This document shows, one piece after another, positions 17,916 to 26,706 of a DNA stretch of 64,000 bases. Both the position numbers and the translations under genes were made by a program. This DNA is from Chitinophagales bacterium (GTDB lineage: Bacteria > Bacteroidota > Bacteroidia > Chitinophagales > UBA10324), in assembly GCA_019694975.1 (NCBI GenBank), contig JAIBAY010000003.1:186001-250000 (forward strand). The letters are read 5' to 3'. Below the pieces are notes generated by a model. That model ran no database searches and was not told the origin of the DNA. It was given only the letters and a program-made list of their open reading frames with translations. Every line of letters begins with the position of its first letter. Position 1 is the stretch's first letter.

Positions 17916-17990
17916 CTTGCCACGGGTTGAAATTGGTGGCAGTTGACTATGCTATGCATTCTTATGCCACCGGTTAAGACCGGAGGCAAG
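17916..17990. repeat. REP-like pair of short palindromes
   Basis: Two hairpins stand in tandem: TGCCAC...GTGGCA at 17918-17941 and TGCCACCGGT-TAAG-ACCGGAGGCA (9 of 10 stem bases pair) at 17965-17988, separated by 23 bases. Pairs like this resemble the REP/REPIN elements mobilised by RAYT (IS200-like Y1) transposases. No transposase gene is present in the window. The remaining bases from 17841 to 17915 show no other feature. Confidence 0.55.
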
Positions 17991-18277
17991 GGATAACGGA
18001 GCAGCTGATTTTTGATGGTGTTTCTTTGAATTGAAGTTTTGTTTTTTGCAGCGGATTCGTTGGCAGGAATAATGTCTGAAGGTTTTCGATTGCTGTTGAA
18101 TGTAGCTACCTGAGAGCAAGGGCAAACATATCATTGCAGCCGATAACACAATACAATCATTTACCGATGTATTGATTCAACGGCAAAATGCCTGCGACAA
18201 TATGATGTATGAACAAAAAATGGCCTGGCCAAAAAATTCTTGGCGTACTCAGCGATGCAATGCGCTTCGTAAGTGCT
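17991..18277. other. Intergenic stretch with no supported gene
   Basis: About 290 bases between the REP-like element and the DoxX-like gene. A 65-codon minus-strand frame overlaps it (17952-18149) but runs through the REP-like palindromes and resembles no protein I recognise. I see no RNA gene or promoter here. Confidence 0.5.
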
Positions 18278-18670
18278 TCAGATCTTCTTTCCAAACAACG
18301 GAATATCTCCGCGATTCATCCAAAGCAATACAAGGCTGATAACAAATACGGCGATGGCCATTACAAACAGGCGGCCGCCATCATTATAGACATCGATGCC
18401 CAGTTTGGTAAGATGAAAAAAGATGGCACCTGTCATCAGTCCGAGTGCCATAGCGGCACCCAGCCAGGTTGTTCGCGGAATAAGCAGCAGCAGGGAAGTA
18501 ATCAATTCCATCACACCAATACCGATACGTCCCCATGGTTCCATGCCAATGGTGGTGAAAATGTACACCGCTTCAGGATGAGCAGAGAATTTGAAATAGA
18601 GCGTTTGCAGCAAAATTACTGCAGCGGTAATCCTGAGTGCCCAGGGAAGCAGTTGATAGCGTTGCGGCAT
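18278..18670 (-). CDS. DoxX-like four-helix membrane protein
   Basis: A 130-residue membrane protein with four hydrophobic segments (about residues 8-28, 48-66, 68-88 and 100-118) and the DoxX-like pattern LQTLYFKFSAHPEAVYIF near the start and GAIFFHLTKLGIDV in the third loop. DoxX-like proteins are small quinone-linked or structural membrane proteins; most have no defined function. It stands alone, with non-coding DNA on both sides. Assignment to the family is good; the role is unknown. Confidence 0.8.
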   Translation of the reverse strand: MPQRYQLLPWALRITAAVILLQTLYFKFSAHPEAVYIFTTIGMEPWGRIGIGVMELITSLLLLIPRTTWLGAAMALGLMTGAIFFHLTKLGIDVYNDGGRLFVMAIAVFVISLVLLWMNRGDIPLFGKKI

Positions 18671-19054
18671 TGTTGCAGAAAAATGATTGGTCCGAAAATT
18701 AATACAATTTCATAGTTAATTTCAACCCATCCCTGCAGGAGATAATGCAACTGTGTTAGATGCACCTGCCCTTAGTTTGCTGCAACAGTATTACTGCAAC
18801 CTTCGCTGACACCATATTGCTTTTGCCTGATTCGAAGGTGATGACTGTCGTATTGATGATACAGTCAATAACTTGTTTTGCATCGCTGCAATGAGTAGTT
18901 CATTGTTCAATACATGCAGCAAGAAGATCACTGTCCTTTGCATCAGCCATCGCGGTTGCACCAGGGTCATCATGGTAAATCCTAAGGTCACTTTCAAAAA
19001 ACAGCAGGCTGACACCTATAAAATTAAGCGGAAGATTATCTTTGCCCCGTTTCA
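18671..19054. other. Intergenic stretch before the tRNA
   Basis: About 380 bases with only short overlapping frames on both strands (up to 74 codons) that show no family similarity or signal peptide. I could not identify a convincing tRNA promoter in it. Confidence 0.45.
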
Positions 19055-19128
19055 GGGCCTATAGCTCAGTTGGTTAGAGCGTCGGACTCATAATCCGCAG
19101 GTCCCAGGTTCAAGTCCTGGTGGGCCCA
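19055..19128 (+). tRNA. tRNA with CAT anticodon (tRNA-Ile2 or elongator tRNA-Met)
   Basis: A 74-base cloverleaf: acceptor GGGCCTA pairs with TGGGCCC, D-arm GCTC/GAGC with loop AGTTGGTTA, anticodon stem TCGGA/TCCGC-like with loop CTCATAA (anticodon CAT), variable AGGTC, T-arm CCAGG/CCTGG with loop TTCAAGT, discriminator A. CCA is not encoded. The loop is an elongator type. The acceptor pairs C4-G69 and C5-G68 are features that TilS reads in tRNA-Ile2, which decodes AUA after lysidine modification, so Ile2 is somewhat favoured over Met. Confidence 0.95.
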
Positions 19129-19239
19129 CTCCCTTTTCAAATGAGCAGCCGGAAGTTGTCTTCCGGGAAATTTCCATGCAGGCAGGTCAGTTTTGCATTT
19201 TGCTGACAGCCTGTTAATCCTTATTTAAACATAACTCAA

Positions 19240-19881
19240 TTGCCTGCAAACAATATCCGCAATATCATCTTCGATTACGGCGGTGTAATCATTGATCTTG
19301 ATTTTAAGCGCACTGAGGACGCCTTCATCCGGTTGGGCGTTAAAGACTTCCACCTGCATTTTAACCAGCTAAAGCAATCGGCAGTATTTGATCTGTTTGA
19401 CAAAGGGAAAATTACGGAGATTGAATTTCACTCCCTGCTTAATGAACAATTGGGTACACGGCTTTCCGGCGAGGAGATTAATGATGCCTGGAATGCCATG
19501 CTTGGCGGCATCCCACAGGAGAAACTCCGGCTTTTACTGGATGTACGGCGCACTTTCAGAACCTTCCTGTTAAGCAATACGAATACCATTCACCTGAAGC
19601 AGATCACTCAATATATGGTTAAGGCCATGGGAAGGCCGAACCTTGACGGCTATTTCGAAAGAGTATACTATTCATTTGTAGTTGGCCTTCGAAAACCTGA
19701 CACCGCTATTTTTCTGAAGGTGGCTGAAGAGAACAATCTGGTGCCGGCCGAAACACTTTTTATTGATGACAGCCCGCAACATGTGGAAGGTGCAAAAGCG
19801 GCAGGATTACATGCATTGCAATACGATCCCAAAGATGACTTGCGCGCCATACTGGAACAATACCTGCGATGGAAAGGTTAA
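19240..19881 (+). CDS. HAD-superfamily hydrolase, subfamily IA
   Basis: A 213-residue cytoplasmic haloacid-dehalogenase-like hydrolase, probably a phosphatase. Motif I is FDYGGVIID with nucleophile Asp12; motif II is LLSNTN; motif III is the Lys of GLRKPD; motif IV is FIDDSPQHVEGAKAAG. The second motif I aspartate is replaced by Gly (DYGG), as in many DxGGV members, so phosphatase activity could be weak or altered. No ATG fits; the frame starts at TTG (19240). It lies 111 bp after the tRNA and converges with metF. Substrate unknown. Confidence 0.87.
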   Translation: MPANNIRNIIFDYGGVIIDLDFKRTEDAFIRLGVKDFHLHFNQLKQSAVFDLFDKGKITEIEFHSLLNEQLGTRLSGEEINDAWNAMLGGIPQEKLRLLLDVRRTFRTFLLSNTNTIHLKQITQYMVKAMGRPNLDGYFERVYYSFVVGLRKPDTAIFLKVAEENNLVPAETLFIDDSPQHVEGAKAAGLHALQYDPKDDLRAILEQYLRWKG

Positions 19882-19905
19882 ACGGAGAGCCGGTGATAAC
19901 CGGTA

Positions 19906-20859
19906 TCAGAAAACTTTGCTTACCACCGCCTTCACCGGTCCAGGGTTACTCATAGTATAGAAATGTATCAGCGGAACCCCGGCCTTTACCAGCTCCTTAC
20001 ATTGTTGAATGCACCATTCAATGCCTATTATTTTCGCCGCCTCATCTGAAGTAGATTTTTGGAGCTGATTAGCCAGCGCTTCCGGAATCTCCACATGAAA
20101 CAGCCGTGGCAACGTATTCATGTGTTTACGGTTGGTGATAGGCTTGATACCGGGAATGATCGGTACGGTGATGCCGTTAGCCCGGCAACTCTTTACGAAC
20201 TCAAAAAACCGGCTGTTATCAAAAAACATCTGTGTAATGATGTAATCGGCACCTGCATCCACTTTTTCCTTCAAATACTGAAGATCCATCACCTTATTCG
20301 GCGATTCATAATGTTTTTCCGGATAGCCGGCCACGCCGATACAGAAGTCCGTCGGCACCACATCGGTAAGGTCTTCCTGCAGGAAATTGCCATGATTCAT
20401 GTTCACCGCCTGCCTTAACAGGTCAATCGCATGCTGGTGGCCGCCCGTCTCCGGTTCAAAGGATGTTTCATTTTTATTGGGGTCGCCACGGATTACCAGC
20501 ACATTATCGATACCGAGGAAGGCGAGGTCAATCAATGCATCTTCCGTTTCCTCCACCGTAAAGCCACCGCAAACAATATGCGGAACGGCATCCACTTTAT
20601 ACCGGTTCACGATTGCCGCGCAAATACCAACAGTGCCCGGGCGTTTGCGGATAATCGTTTTTTCAAACAATCCCTGCGTGTTACGCCTGTAAACATATTC
20701 GGCACGATGATAGGTGACATTGATGAAGGGTGGCTTGAATTCCATCAGCGGATCCAGGGTATCATAGATGGAATGAATGCTTTTTCCTTTCATGGGAGGA
20801 AGCACTTCGAAGGATACCATGGTGGCATCCGACTTCTTAATATACTCCGTTACTTTCAC
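19906..20859 (-). CDS. metF: 5,10-methylenetetrahydrofolate reductase
   Basis: A 317-residue flavin enzyme that reduces methylene-THF to methyl-THF for methionine synthesis. The N-terminal SFEVLPP carries the catalytic Glu17. Other MetF segments are NVTYHRAEY, VPHIVCGGFT, IDNVLVIRGDP, ADYIITQMFFDN and IPGIKPITN, ending in GVPLIHFYTMSNP. Length is close to the bacterial norm of about 300. Upstream TATATTTG (20885-20892, minus strand) matches the -7 promoter consensus and would give a leader of about 20 nt, but no good -33 is present. There is no room for a SAM riboswitch, since apaG ends 77 bp away. Confidence 0.95.
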   Translation of the reverse strand: MKVTEYIKKSDATMVSFEVLPPMKGKSIHSIYDTLDPLMEFKPPFINVTYHRAEYVYRRNTQGLFEKTIIRKRPGTVGICAAIVNRYKVDAVPHIVCGGFTVEETEDALIDLAFLGIDNVLVIRGDPNKNETSFEPETGGHQHAIDLLRQAVNMNHGNFLQEDLTDVVPTDFCIGVAGYPEKHYESPNKVMDLQYLKEKVDAGADYIITQMFFDNSRFFEFVKSCRANGITVPIIPGIKPITNRKHMNTLPRLFHVEIPEALANQLQKSTSDEAAKIIGIEWCIQQCKELVKAGVPLIHFYTMSNPGPVKAVVSKVF

Positions 20860-20936
20860 TGTAGCTGTTTATTGATAAGGTGGGCAAATATACAATGGAA
20901 GGCTGCAAACTGTGAGCGGATAAAATACGGTATCCT

Positions 20937-21323
20937 TTAATTCAGTTTAAAGGGAGCTACGAGCTGAAATTCCGGAATGTTGACTCTGAATTGCCTTCCG
21001 TCAATTAATCTTTCCATCAGGTAGGTGCCATGCATATGACCGATTTCCGTTTTGAGGTGGGAACCCGAAACATACTGATGCGATTTGCCAGGTTCGATAA
21101 TAGGTTGTAATCCTACAACCCCTTCACCTTCCACTTCCCGTGTAACGCCACAGGAATCAAAAATATACCAGTGCCTTCTTAACAATTTAATCGTCTGTTC
21201 ACTCCCGTTTTCAATGGTGATACGGTAAGCAAACATAAACTCGTTGTTCAGTGGCTGAGAATACTCTTCCTGGTAAAATGTTTCCACCGATATTTTTACG
21301 CCTTCGGTGATTTTGGTTATCAT
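20937..21323 (-). CDS. apaG: ApaG family protein
   Basis: A 128-residue single-domain protein with the immunoglobulin-like ApaG fold. Recognisable text: GVKISVETFYQEEYSQP at the N-terminus, NEFMFAYRITIEN, LLRRHWYIFDSCG, VVGLQPIIEPGKSHQYVSG and MHGTYLMER. ApaG was linked to Co2+ and Mg2+ resistance and to Ap4A hydrolysis (ApaH) in enterobacteria; the biochemical activity remains poorly defined. It lies upstream of metF on the same strand with 77 bp between. Confidence 0.93.
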   Translation of the reverse strand: MITKITEGVKISVETFYQEEYSQPLNNEFMFAYRITIENGSEQTIKLLRRHWYIFDSCGVTREVEGEGVVGLQPIIEPGKSHQYVSGSHLKTEIGHMHGTYLMERLIDGRQFRVNIPEFQLVAPFKLN

Positions 21324-21555
21324 GTGAATGCTGTTGATTTGCCATGGTAAAATTAAAAAGTTTTACCACTTCACCAGCAAATGTCAGCAGCTGCAGGGTT
21401 ATATTTCAAACCAAAGCATGCCAGGTACCGTGAAGATAACCGTCATTAAAACGATTACCAGTTCCACAGCAAGTGCCGCGACAAACTATACGCTGAACAA
21501 CCATTGACTATACATGCAAGGATACGGAAGGAACAGTACATCGCAAGCAACGATA

Positions 21556-21903
21556 TCAGCGGTCGTCCTTCCAGATCAAAACCTCATTGGTTTTCGTGGA
21601 ATTAAAATCGGCACATTTGCCATCGCCGGTTCCTGTGATACCGCCATCCGGATGACAAAGCAAATTACATTTGGCGTCGTAAAGCATTCCCATCTGATCG
21701 CAACACGGTGCAGTGACGTAATACACCTTGGCACCGTTATATTCATACTCGTAAATAGTGGTAGCTGGCTCCTGCTTGGGTTTGCTTTTGTACTGCTTGA
21801 TGAGTTTTTGAATGCACTTGGGTACGTTGCAGGTTGCATGATTGGCAAAACCGTGTGCCTGCAGCAGGAAAACACCTGCGATGATGAGTGCCAGTTGTTT
21901 CAT
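21556..21903 (-). CDS. Secreted small cysteine-rich protein, DUF6970-like
   Basis: A 115-residue exported protein with a signal peptide ending about HGFANH. The core has six or more cysteines and reads YEYNGAKVYYVTAPCCDQMG, then LCHPDGGITGTGDGKC. I recognise this pattern from Bacteroidetes proteins of the DUF6970 type, whose function is unknown. The paired cysteines point to disulfides or metal binding outside the cytoplasm (inference). It is a single gene, divergent from the desulfhydrase-like gene. Confidence 0.75.
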   Translation of the reverse strand: MKQLALIIAGVFLLQAHGFANHATCNVPKCIQKLIKQYKSKPKQEPATTIYEYEYNGAKVYYVTAPCCDQMGMLYDAKCNLLCHPDGGITGTGDGKCADFNSTKTNEVLIWKDDR

Positions 21904-22024
21904 AAGGTAGAACGTGTTTAGTGTGCATGAAAAAACGCTATCGGAGAATAATGAAATTGCTTAACAATAGCAGCTGCCCTTTTCCGGAAGGAATTATCTT
22001 CTGCTAAAATAATAATAAAACCAT

Positions 22025-22903
22025 ATGATTTCACCGCTGCAAAAACTTTCGGATCCCTTTTTGGAAGCAAGGCAGCTGCAAGTTTTTATGAAGCGCGATG
22101 ACCTGTTGCATCCGTTCATCAGTGGCAACAAATGGCGCAAGTTGCAACACAACCTGGCAGCAGCAAAGGCACTCGGGCAGCACACCCTGCTCACTTTTGG
22201 CGGCGCCTTTTCCAATCATATTCATGCAGTGGCAGCAGCAGGCAGTGAGTTTGGATTCAGGACCATCGGCATAATACGGGGTGAAAGCGTAATGCCACTC
22301 AATGCCACTTTATCATTTGCCGCTGAACATGGTATGCAAATACATTTTATCAGCCGCCATGAATACCGGCAAAAATCGAATGCATCTTTCATCAGTAATC
22401 TGCACCGGCAATTCGGCGAATTTTACCTGCTGCCGGAAGGCGGCAGTAATACGCTTGCTGTAAAAGGTTGCGCTGATATTATACAGGAAATCAACTTTAG
22501 CTGTGATTACCTCTGTTGCCCGGTGGGAACCGGCGCAACGATGGCCGGCCTGATTGCGGGTGCTCAAGGAAAAGGACGGGTACTTGGATTTTCTGTACTC
22601 AAAGGCATAAAGGACCTGGAAGAAAAGATAGCTCACTTCACTTCAGCTTTTTGTGGCATTGAATATTCGAACTGGAGTGTGTATCATGATTATCACTTTG
22701 GTGGTTATGCAAAACTTCCCGCAACATTAAAATCCTTTATTGAAGAATTCCGCCAAAGACAGGATATCCTCCTCGATCCTGTCTACACAGGAAAAATGAT
22801 GTTTGGCATCTATGAACTCGCAGGAAAAAATTTCTTTCCGGCAGGTTCAACCATTATTGCCATACATACGGGCGGGCTGCAGGGATGGAATGGTTTTGTG
22901 TAA
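22025..22903 (+). CDS. PLP-dependent D-cysteine desulfhydrase / ACC deaminase-like enzyme
   Basis: A 292-residue fold-type II PLP enzyme. The motif FMKRDDLLHPFISGNKWRKL carries the PLP lysine, Lys36. LLTFGGAFSNHIHAVAAAG binds substrate and phosphate. CCPVGTGATMAGL is the glycine-rich phosphate loop. IAIHTGGLQG closes the active site. Family members open 1-aminocyclopropane-1-carboxylate or convert D-cysteine to pyruvate, sulfide and ammonia; in Bacteroidetes D-cysteine desulfhydrase is the usual activity. It is slightly shorter than the 330-residue norm. Monocistronic, with no sulfur genes nearby apart from metF. Confidence 0.87.
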   Translation: MISPLQKLSDPFLEARQLQVFMKRDDLLHPFISGNKWRKLQHNLAAAKALGQHTLLTFGGAFSNHIHAVAAAGSEFGFRTIGIIRGESVMPLNATLSFAAEHGMQIHFISRHEYRQKSNASFISNLHRQFGEFYLLPEGGSNTLAVKGCADIIQEINFSCDYLCCPVGTGATMAGLIAGAQGKGRVLGFSVLKGIKDLEEKIAHFTSAFCGIEYSNWSVYHDYHFGGYAKLPATLKSFIEEFRQRQDILLDPVYTGKMMFGIYELAGKNFFPAGSTIIAIHTGGLQGWNGFV

Positions 22904-22917
22904 AAGTAAAAGCAGCG

Positions 22918-23562
22918 TTATTCTGATTTAATATAATGATAATCCTTTCCTTCTTTCATCAATGGGTTACCGCCAGTGAGGCCATGTTGGGCCGGCGTTA
23001 AGATAAAATTACGGAAGAAAACGGTGCCGAGATGCGGTTGAAAAGTAAACTCAAAATAGTTGGCTTTCGGATCTGTTACAGGAAACACCGACAATGAGTC
23101 GGAGTAGAATTGATGATACAATGAGATGGTATCGGGCGTTTGTGCGGCAAAGGAGATGATACCATCATTATCTGACTGAAGTTCCTGCACCTTACCATCG
23201 CCAGTCACAATGCCACCGATATTGCCAAGAAACATTTTGTTTTTGTCATTCACCTGAACAATTATTTCCTTTTGCCTGCGACGCTCCTGCTTTTCAAGTT
23301 TGAAATCAGTGCCCGGCCAGGCCTCAGAATTTAATACGATATTATTGCCCAGTACCTGCCAGGTTCCTTTACCAGTGCGGTCCAGCGCACCATAAGAAAA
23401 AAAGAATTCAAACGTCTGATCATCCCGCAGCTGAAAACCGGATGCCACTTCCATCACACCTTCAAGATAATATTCGCCTGCAATGTCCTTTACTTCCATT
23501 TGTGCGTAAGCGGTGTTAAAAAATGGCAGTGAAGCGAACAAAATCAGGTATCGGATATGCAT
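22918..23562 (-). CDS. Exported protein of unknown function
   Basis: A 214-residue protein with a clear signal peptide ending NTAYAQ (about residue 21). The mature part opens with VKDIAGEYYLEGVMEVASGF and continues as beta-rich sequence, with FEFTFQPHLGTVFFRNFILTP near the C-terminus; I recognise no family. The layout (a baseline of expected weight of evidence such as GKGTWQVLGNNIVL) is like small lipocalin-type META or copper-resistance-like beta barrels, but this is only an impression. It sits downstream of the T9SS propeller gene on the same strand. Confidence 0.65.
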   Translation of the reverse strand: MHIRYLILFASLPFFNTAYAQMEVKDIAGEYYLEGVMEVASGFQLRDDQTFEFFFSYGALDRTGKGTWQVLGNNIVLNSEAWPGTDFKLEKQERRRQKEIIVQVNDKNKMFLGNIGGIVTGDGKVQELQSDNDGIISFAAQTPDTISLYHQFYSDSLSVFPVTDPKANYFEFTFQPHLGTVFFRNFILTPAQHGLTGGNPLMKEGKDYHYIKSE

Positions 23563-23650
23563 AATAACAACACCATTGTTTACAAGCTAATAGCAGATAC
23601 TTACATCAGTTGGGTCAGTGATCGGTCTTTTCCGGTTTTTCGTTTACCTA

Positions 23651-25231
23651 TTATTGAATCATCAACTTACCATTGGCTACTATCACTTCACCCGACTTCA
23701 TTTGGTAGCTATAGACGCCGGGAATCCAGTTGCTGCAATCCAACTGCAGCCATGGATCGTTTGACAAGCTACTTGTGATTAATTTTCTTCCCGCCAGGTC
23801 AGCAACATCTAAGGTGAGCGCCTGATACTTCAACAAAATTTCATCCGGTATTTTCAGATGTATAGTTGTCGATGCCGGTTGCGGATAAACTTCCAACCGG
23901 ATCAGCGGATGCCGGATTGATGCAATGCCTACCAATCCTTCCAGCTTAACAGTCCAGAAATCCTTTTTTCCATGATTACCGGTCACATCCATGTCAGCAG
24001 ATTCGGAATAACCGGCAAGTACAAATCCTTCATCCGATGTCGGCCTCACGGCATAGCAAACATCATTCAAAGCACCACCGAAGTTGCGCTGCCAGTCAAC
24101 ATTGCCGGCTGAATCTGTTTTTATGATCCAATAATCCCATTGTCCGTAATTATCATCCACATCGCCATCAGACGACATTGAATAGCAGGAAAGAACAAGT
24201 CCATTTTCACCTATGTTTTCAATACCGGTTGCAACATCTGCCATGGTGCCGCCCATACACTTTGACCATAAAATATTTCCGGAGGCATCGAGTTTGACTA
24301 GCCATGCATCATCATCGCCATGATTAAAGATGACATCACCATCCGTTGAACCTGAGTAGCCGGCTACGATGAAAGTGCCATCGCTTAATGCTGTCACTGC
24401 ATTGGCAGCATCATATCCGCTTCCACCGATGGAGCGCTGCCATTGCAGATTTCCGGTGGCATCTGTTTTAACTACCCACATATCGTAATCGCCGTGATTA
24501 CCGGTGACATCACCGGCATTGGATTCCGAAAATCCCGCAAGAATATATCCACCGTCAGGGCATGCCCTCACATCTGCGGCTTTTTCATAATCTGGTCCTC
24601 CGTAACTTTTCTGCCAGAGCAAGGCACCATTGACATCCGTTTTCACCAGCCAGAAATCGCTGCTGCCATGATTGCCGGTCACATCGCCATCATTCGACTG
24701 AGAACCGCCGGCAAGAATCAATCCTCCATCACCAGCAACCCGCACACAGCCGAAATCATCATAGTAATTGCCGCCATAGCATTTCTTCCATTGCACGGTA
24801 CCAGAGGCGAAGAGCTTAACGATCCAGAAATCATAGTCGCCATGATTGCCGCTTACATCTACATCATTGGAACTTGTGCTACCGCCAACAATATATCCGC
24901 CATCCGCTGTTTGGAGAACACTGCTTGCCAGGTCGCTGCCTGTACCACCCAGGTGTTTCTTCCATTGAAAATTCAGCGCAGGATCGAGTTTTGTGACCCA
25001 GAAATCATAATTACCACCATGCTGTACTTCCGTTGTTTTCAGCAGGTCGCCGTCGCTGGAAGTGGAACCACCGGCCAGCAGGTATCCGCCATCCTGCGTG
25101 GGAATCACATCATATGCGATATCATCCAGCGAACCACCCATCGATCGTTGAAACTGAATGGCAGGTGCCTGCGGATATACGGCAGTTGAAACAGATAAAG
25201 CCAGGAGCAATGAAGCTACCCTTCGGTACAT
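23651..25231 (-). CDS. Secreted repeat protein with T9SS type A sorting domain
   Basis: A 526-residue exported protein. A signal peptide (to about residue 20) is followed by about seven to eight copies of a roughly 50-residue unit: DGGYILAGGS, a DGDVTGNHG loop, DFWIVKLD, then W-K--GG--D. Such repeats probably fold as a beta-propeller. The last 80 residues (LEVYPQPASTTIHLKIP and later LMIQ) form a type A T9SS C-terminal domain, so the protein is secreted across the outer membrane and likely attached to the surface. The Asp- and Asn-rich loops suggest calcium binding (inference). No enzymatic motif is seen. Confidence 0.88.
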   Translation of the reverse strand: MYRRVASLLLALSVSTAVYPQAPAIQFQRSMGGSLDDIAYDVIPTQDGGYLLAGGSTSSDGDLLKTTEVQHGGNYDFWVTKLDPALNFQWKKHLGGTGSDLASSVLQTADGGYIVGGSTSSNDVDVSGNHGDYDFWIVKLFASGTVQWKKCYGGNYYDDFGCVRVAGDGGLILAGGSQSNDGDVTGNHGSSDFWLVKTDVNGALLWQKSYGGPDYEKAADVRACPDGGYILAGFSESNAGDVTGNHGDYDMWVVKTDATGNLQWQRSIGGSGYDAANAVTALSDGTFIVAGYSGSTDGDVIFNHGDDDAWLVKLDASGNILWSKCMGGTMADVATGIENIGENGLVLSCYSMSSDGDVDDNYGQWDYWIIKTDSAGNVDWQRNFGGALNDVCYAVRPTSDEGFVLAGYSESADMDVTGNHGKKDFWTVKLEGLVGIASIRHPLIRLEVYPQPASTTIHLKIPDEILLKYQALTLDVADLAGRKLITSSLSNDPWLQLDCSNWIPGVYSYQMKSGEVIVANGKLMIQ

Positions 25232-25452
25232 AAAGCATTGTTGAAAGGCTAAATTAGGAAATGAAATGATAGCGGCTGCTTCCTATTATATTTCTCCAAC
25301 GGATGCATGCTATTCACCTTTCTTATGTCATTCCGCCAGGATTGATGATTTTTGAAAAAATGCATTACAGATTTTTCAATGCTGCCAACAAGATGGGTTC
25401 ATGCGATTGGCCGGCAGCAATATCTTGCCTGCCGTGAGGGAGTGCAGACCTT

Positions 25453-26706
25453 TTAGAAGTTGGAAGAAATGCCGATGATAAATCCGCCTGTAGTAGCAGG
25501 AGGATTGCCTGCTATGTCCTGCTGTTTCATGAAACGATAGTTCCACCGCACTACGGTTTGTGGCGTGGGACGAAAACTGATAGCCGGCATAAGGCTCCAG
25601 AGATCATCGGCGATGTTTCTGCCGGTATCTTTAAATGTTCCAATATTCCAGTCAACGTATTCAGCACGCAGCGCTATATAAATAGCAGCATTCTCCCAGC
25701 CGAGCATTCGTTTTTTAACAACCGGCTGTACTATATCAATGAATCCGCCACTTTGCCTGGTACCGAACTGTTCAAAATAGTCTTTGGGTACCTGCACGAA
25801 TACCCAGGCAAATTCACCGGTTACAGCGGTATTCAGTTTGGGAGCCGTGGTATTAAAATCGATACAAACGATGTCACATCTGCGCTTTTCATCGATCATG
25901 ACACCATCCTGCTGATATTTATTATATACGCCTCCCATCCAGGAAAGGCCCAGTTCACCGACCTTATTATTTCGCACCGCCAGTTTACCGGTTATCATGG
26001 GCTCACCGCTGTTACTGGCGGAGAACCTTGCCGGGTTTTCCTTCGCATGCGGAACATACGTTTTGTTGAGGTCATTATCAATAATGGTATTATCCAGGCC
26101 GTTCGTCAGGTAAAATTCGTAACCAAACATCCACTGCTGCGAATAACGCTTGCCAAAGAAACCAAATCCAGCATTGCTGAAAGTTGCCGGCAGCATTTGT
26201 GTTGATGCGATGGGCCTGTCGGTAAATTCCCATTTAGGTCCGTCATGGTTCTGATTAAAGCCGCCGATGGGATTAATAACTATACCAGCCCGCAGGTTAA
26301 ACAATGGATGAAATTCAAAATCAAGGGCGGCATATTCAATGCCTATTTCCATAGCGCTGCCTTCCAGCTGTTCGTCTTTGTCATTTTCAAATTCTATCTC
26401 CGACAAAAATTTTATCCGTTTGGTGATACTTGATGCGATCATCAGGCTCATCCTGCGGAATTGAAATTCATGTCCGTCCGATACACCGTCGGTGCTGAGA
26501 TGCTGATAGTTGATCTCTGCATAGCCACCGATTGATACCGGCGTATTGCTGATATGCAGAAACGGGCGGTCATAGATCGCATCCATGTTCATACCTGCTT
26601 TGGCAGTATCGGTTGCCACTCTTCTTAACAGCGTTGAATCAATTTGTGAAAATGCCTGTTCAGCGATCAAAGCAAAAACAGCGGCGATGAGAATAAATTT
26701 CTTCAT
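25453..26706 (-). CDS. Outer membrane porin, phosphate-selective porin O/P-like
   Basis: A 417-residue predicted beta-barrel with signal peptide (ending AEQAFSQ) and a final aromatic, SSNF, typical of outer membrane proteins. Alternating hydrophobic strands and the segment GHEFQFRRMSLMIASSITKRIKFLSEIEFEN, GGFNQNHDGPKWEFTDRPI resemble OprO/OprP-like porins of Bacteroidetes. The ATG overlaps the stop of the Rieske gene (ATGA), so the two are translationally coupled. Its cargo is unknown; the coupling suggests that it serves the redox pair upstream. Confidence 0.82.
   Translation of the reverse strand: MKKFILIAAVFALIAEQAFSQIDSTLLRRVATDTAKAGMNMDAIYDRPFLHISNTPVSIGGYAEINYQHLSTDGVSDGHEFQFRRMSLMIASSITKRIKFLSEIEFENDKDEQLEGSAMEIGIEYAALDFEFHPLFNLRAGIVINPIGGFNQNHDGPKWEFTDRPIASTQMLPATFSNAGFGFFGKRYSQQWMFGYEFYLTNGLDNTIIDNDLNKTYVPHAKENPARFSASNSGEPMITGKLAVRNNKVGELGLSWMGGVYNKYQQDGVMIDEKRRCDIVCIDFNTTAPKLNTAVTGEFAWVFVQVPKDYFEQFGTRQSGGFIDIVQPVVKKRMLGWENAAIYIALRAEYVDWNIGTFKDTGRNIADDLWSLMPAISFRPTPQTVVRWNYRFMKQQDIAGNPPATTGGFIIGISSNF

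Noticed and set aside
17952..18149. 65-codon frame on the minus strand
   Set aside because: It runs through the REP-like palindromes, has no recognisable domain or signal, and is no better than neighbouring random frames.
18225..18242. TGGCCTGGCCA flanked by A-runs as a terminator
   Set aside because: The two arms are separated by a single base and cannot form a hairpin loop.
18791..19064. Frames of 63-74 codons on both strands before the tRNA
   Set aside because: No family similarity, no signal peptide, and they overlap one another and the tRNA start.
20860..20936. SAM riboswitch upstream of metF
   Set aside because: The gap to apaG is 77 bp and has no long paired elements; only a -7 type element is visible.
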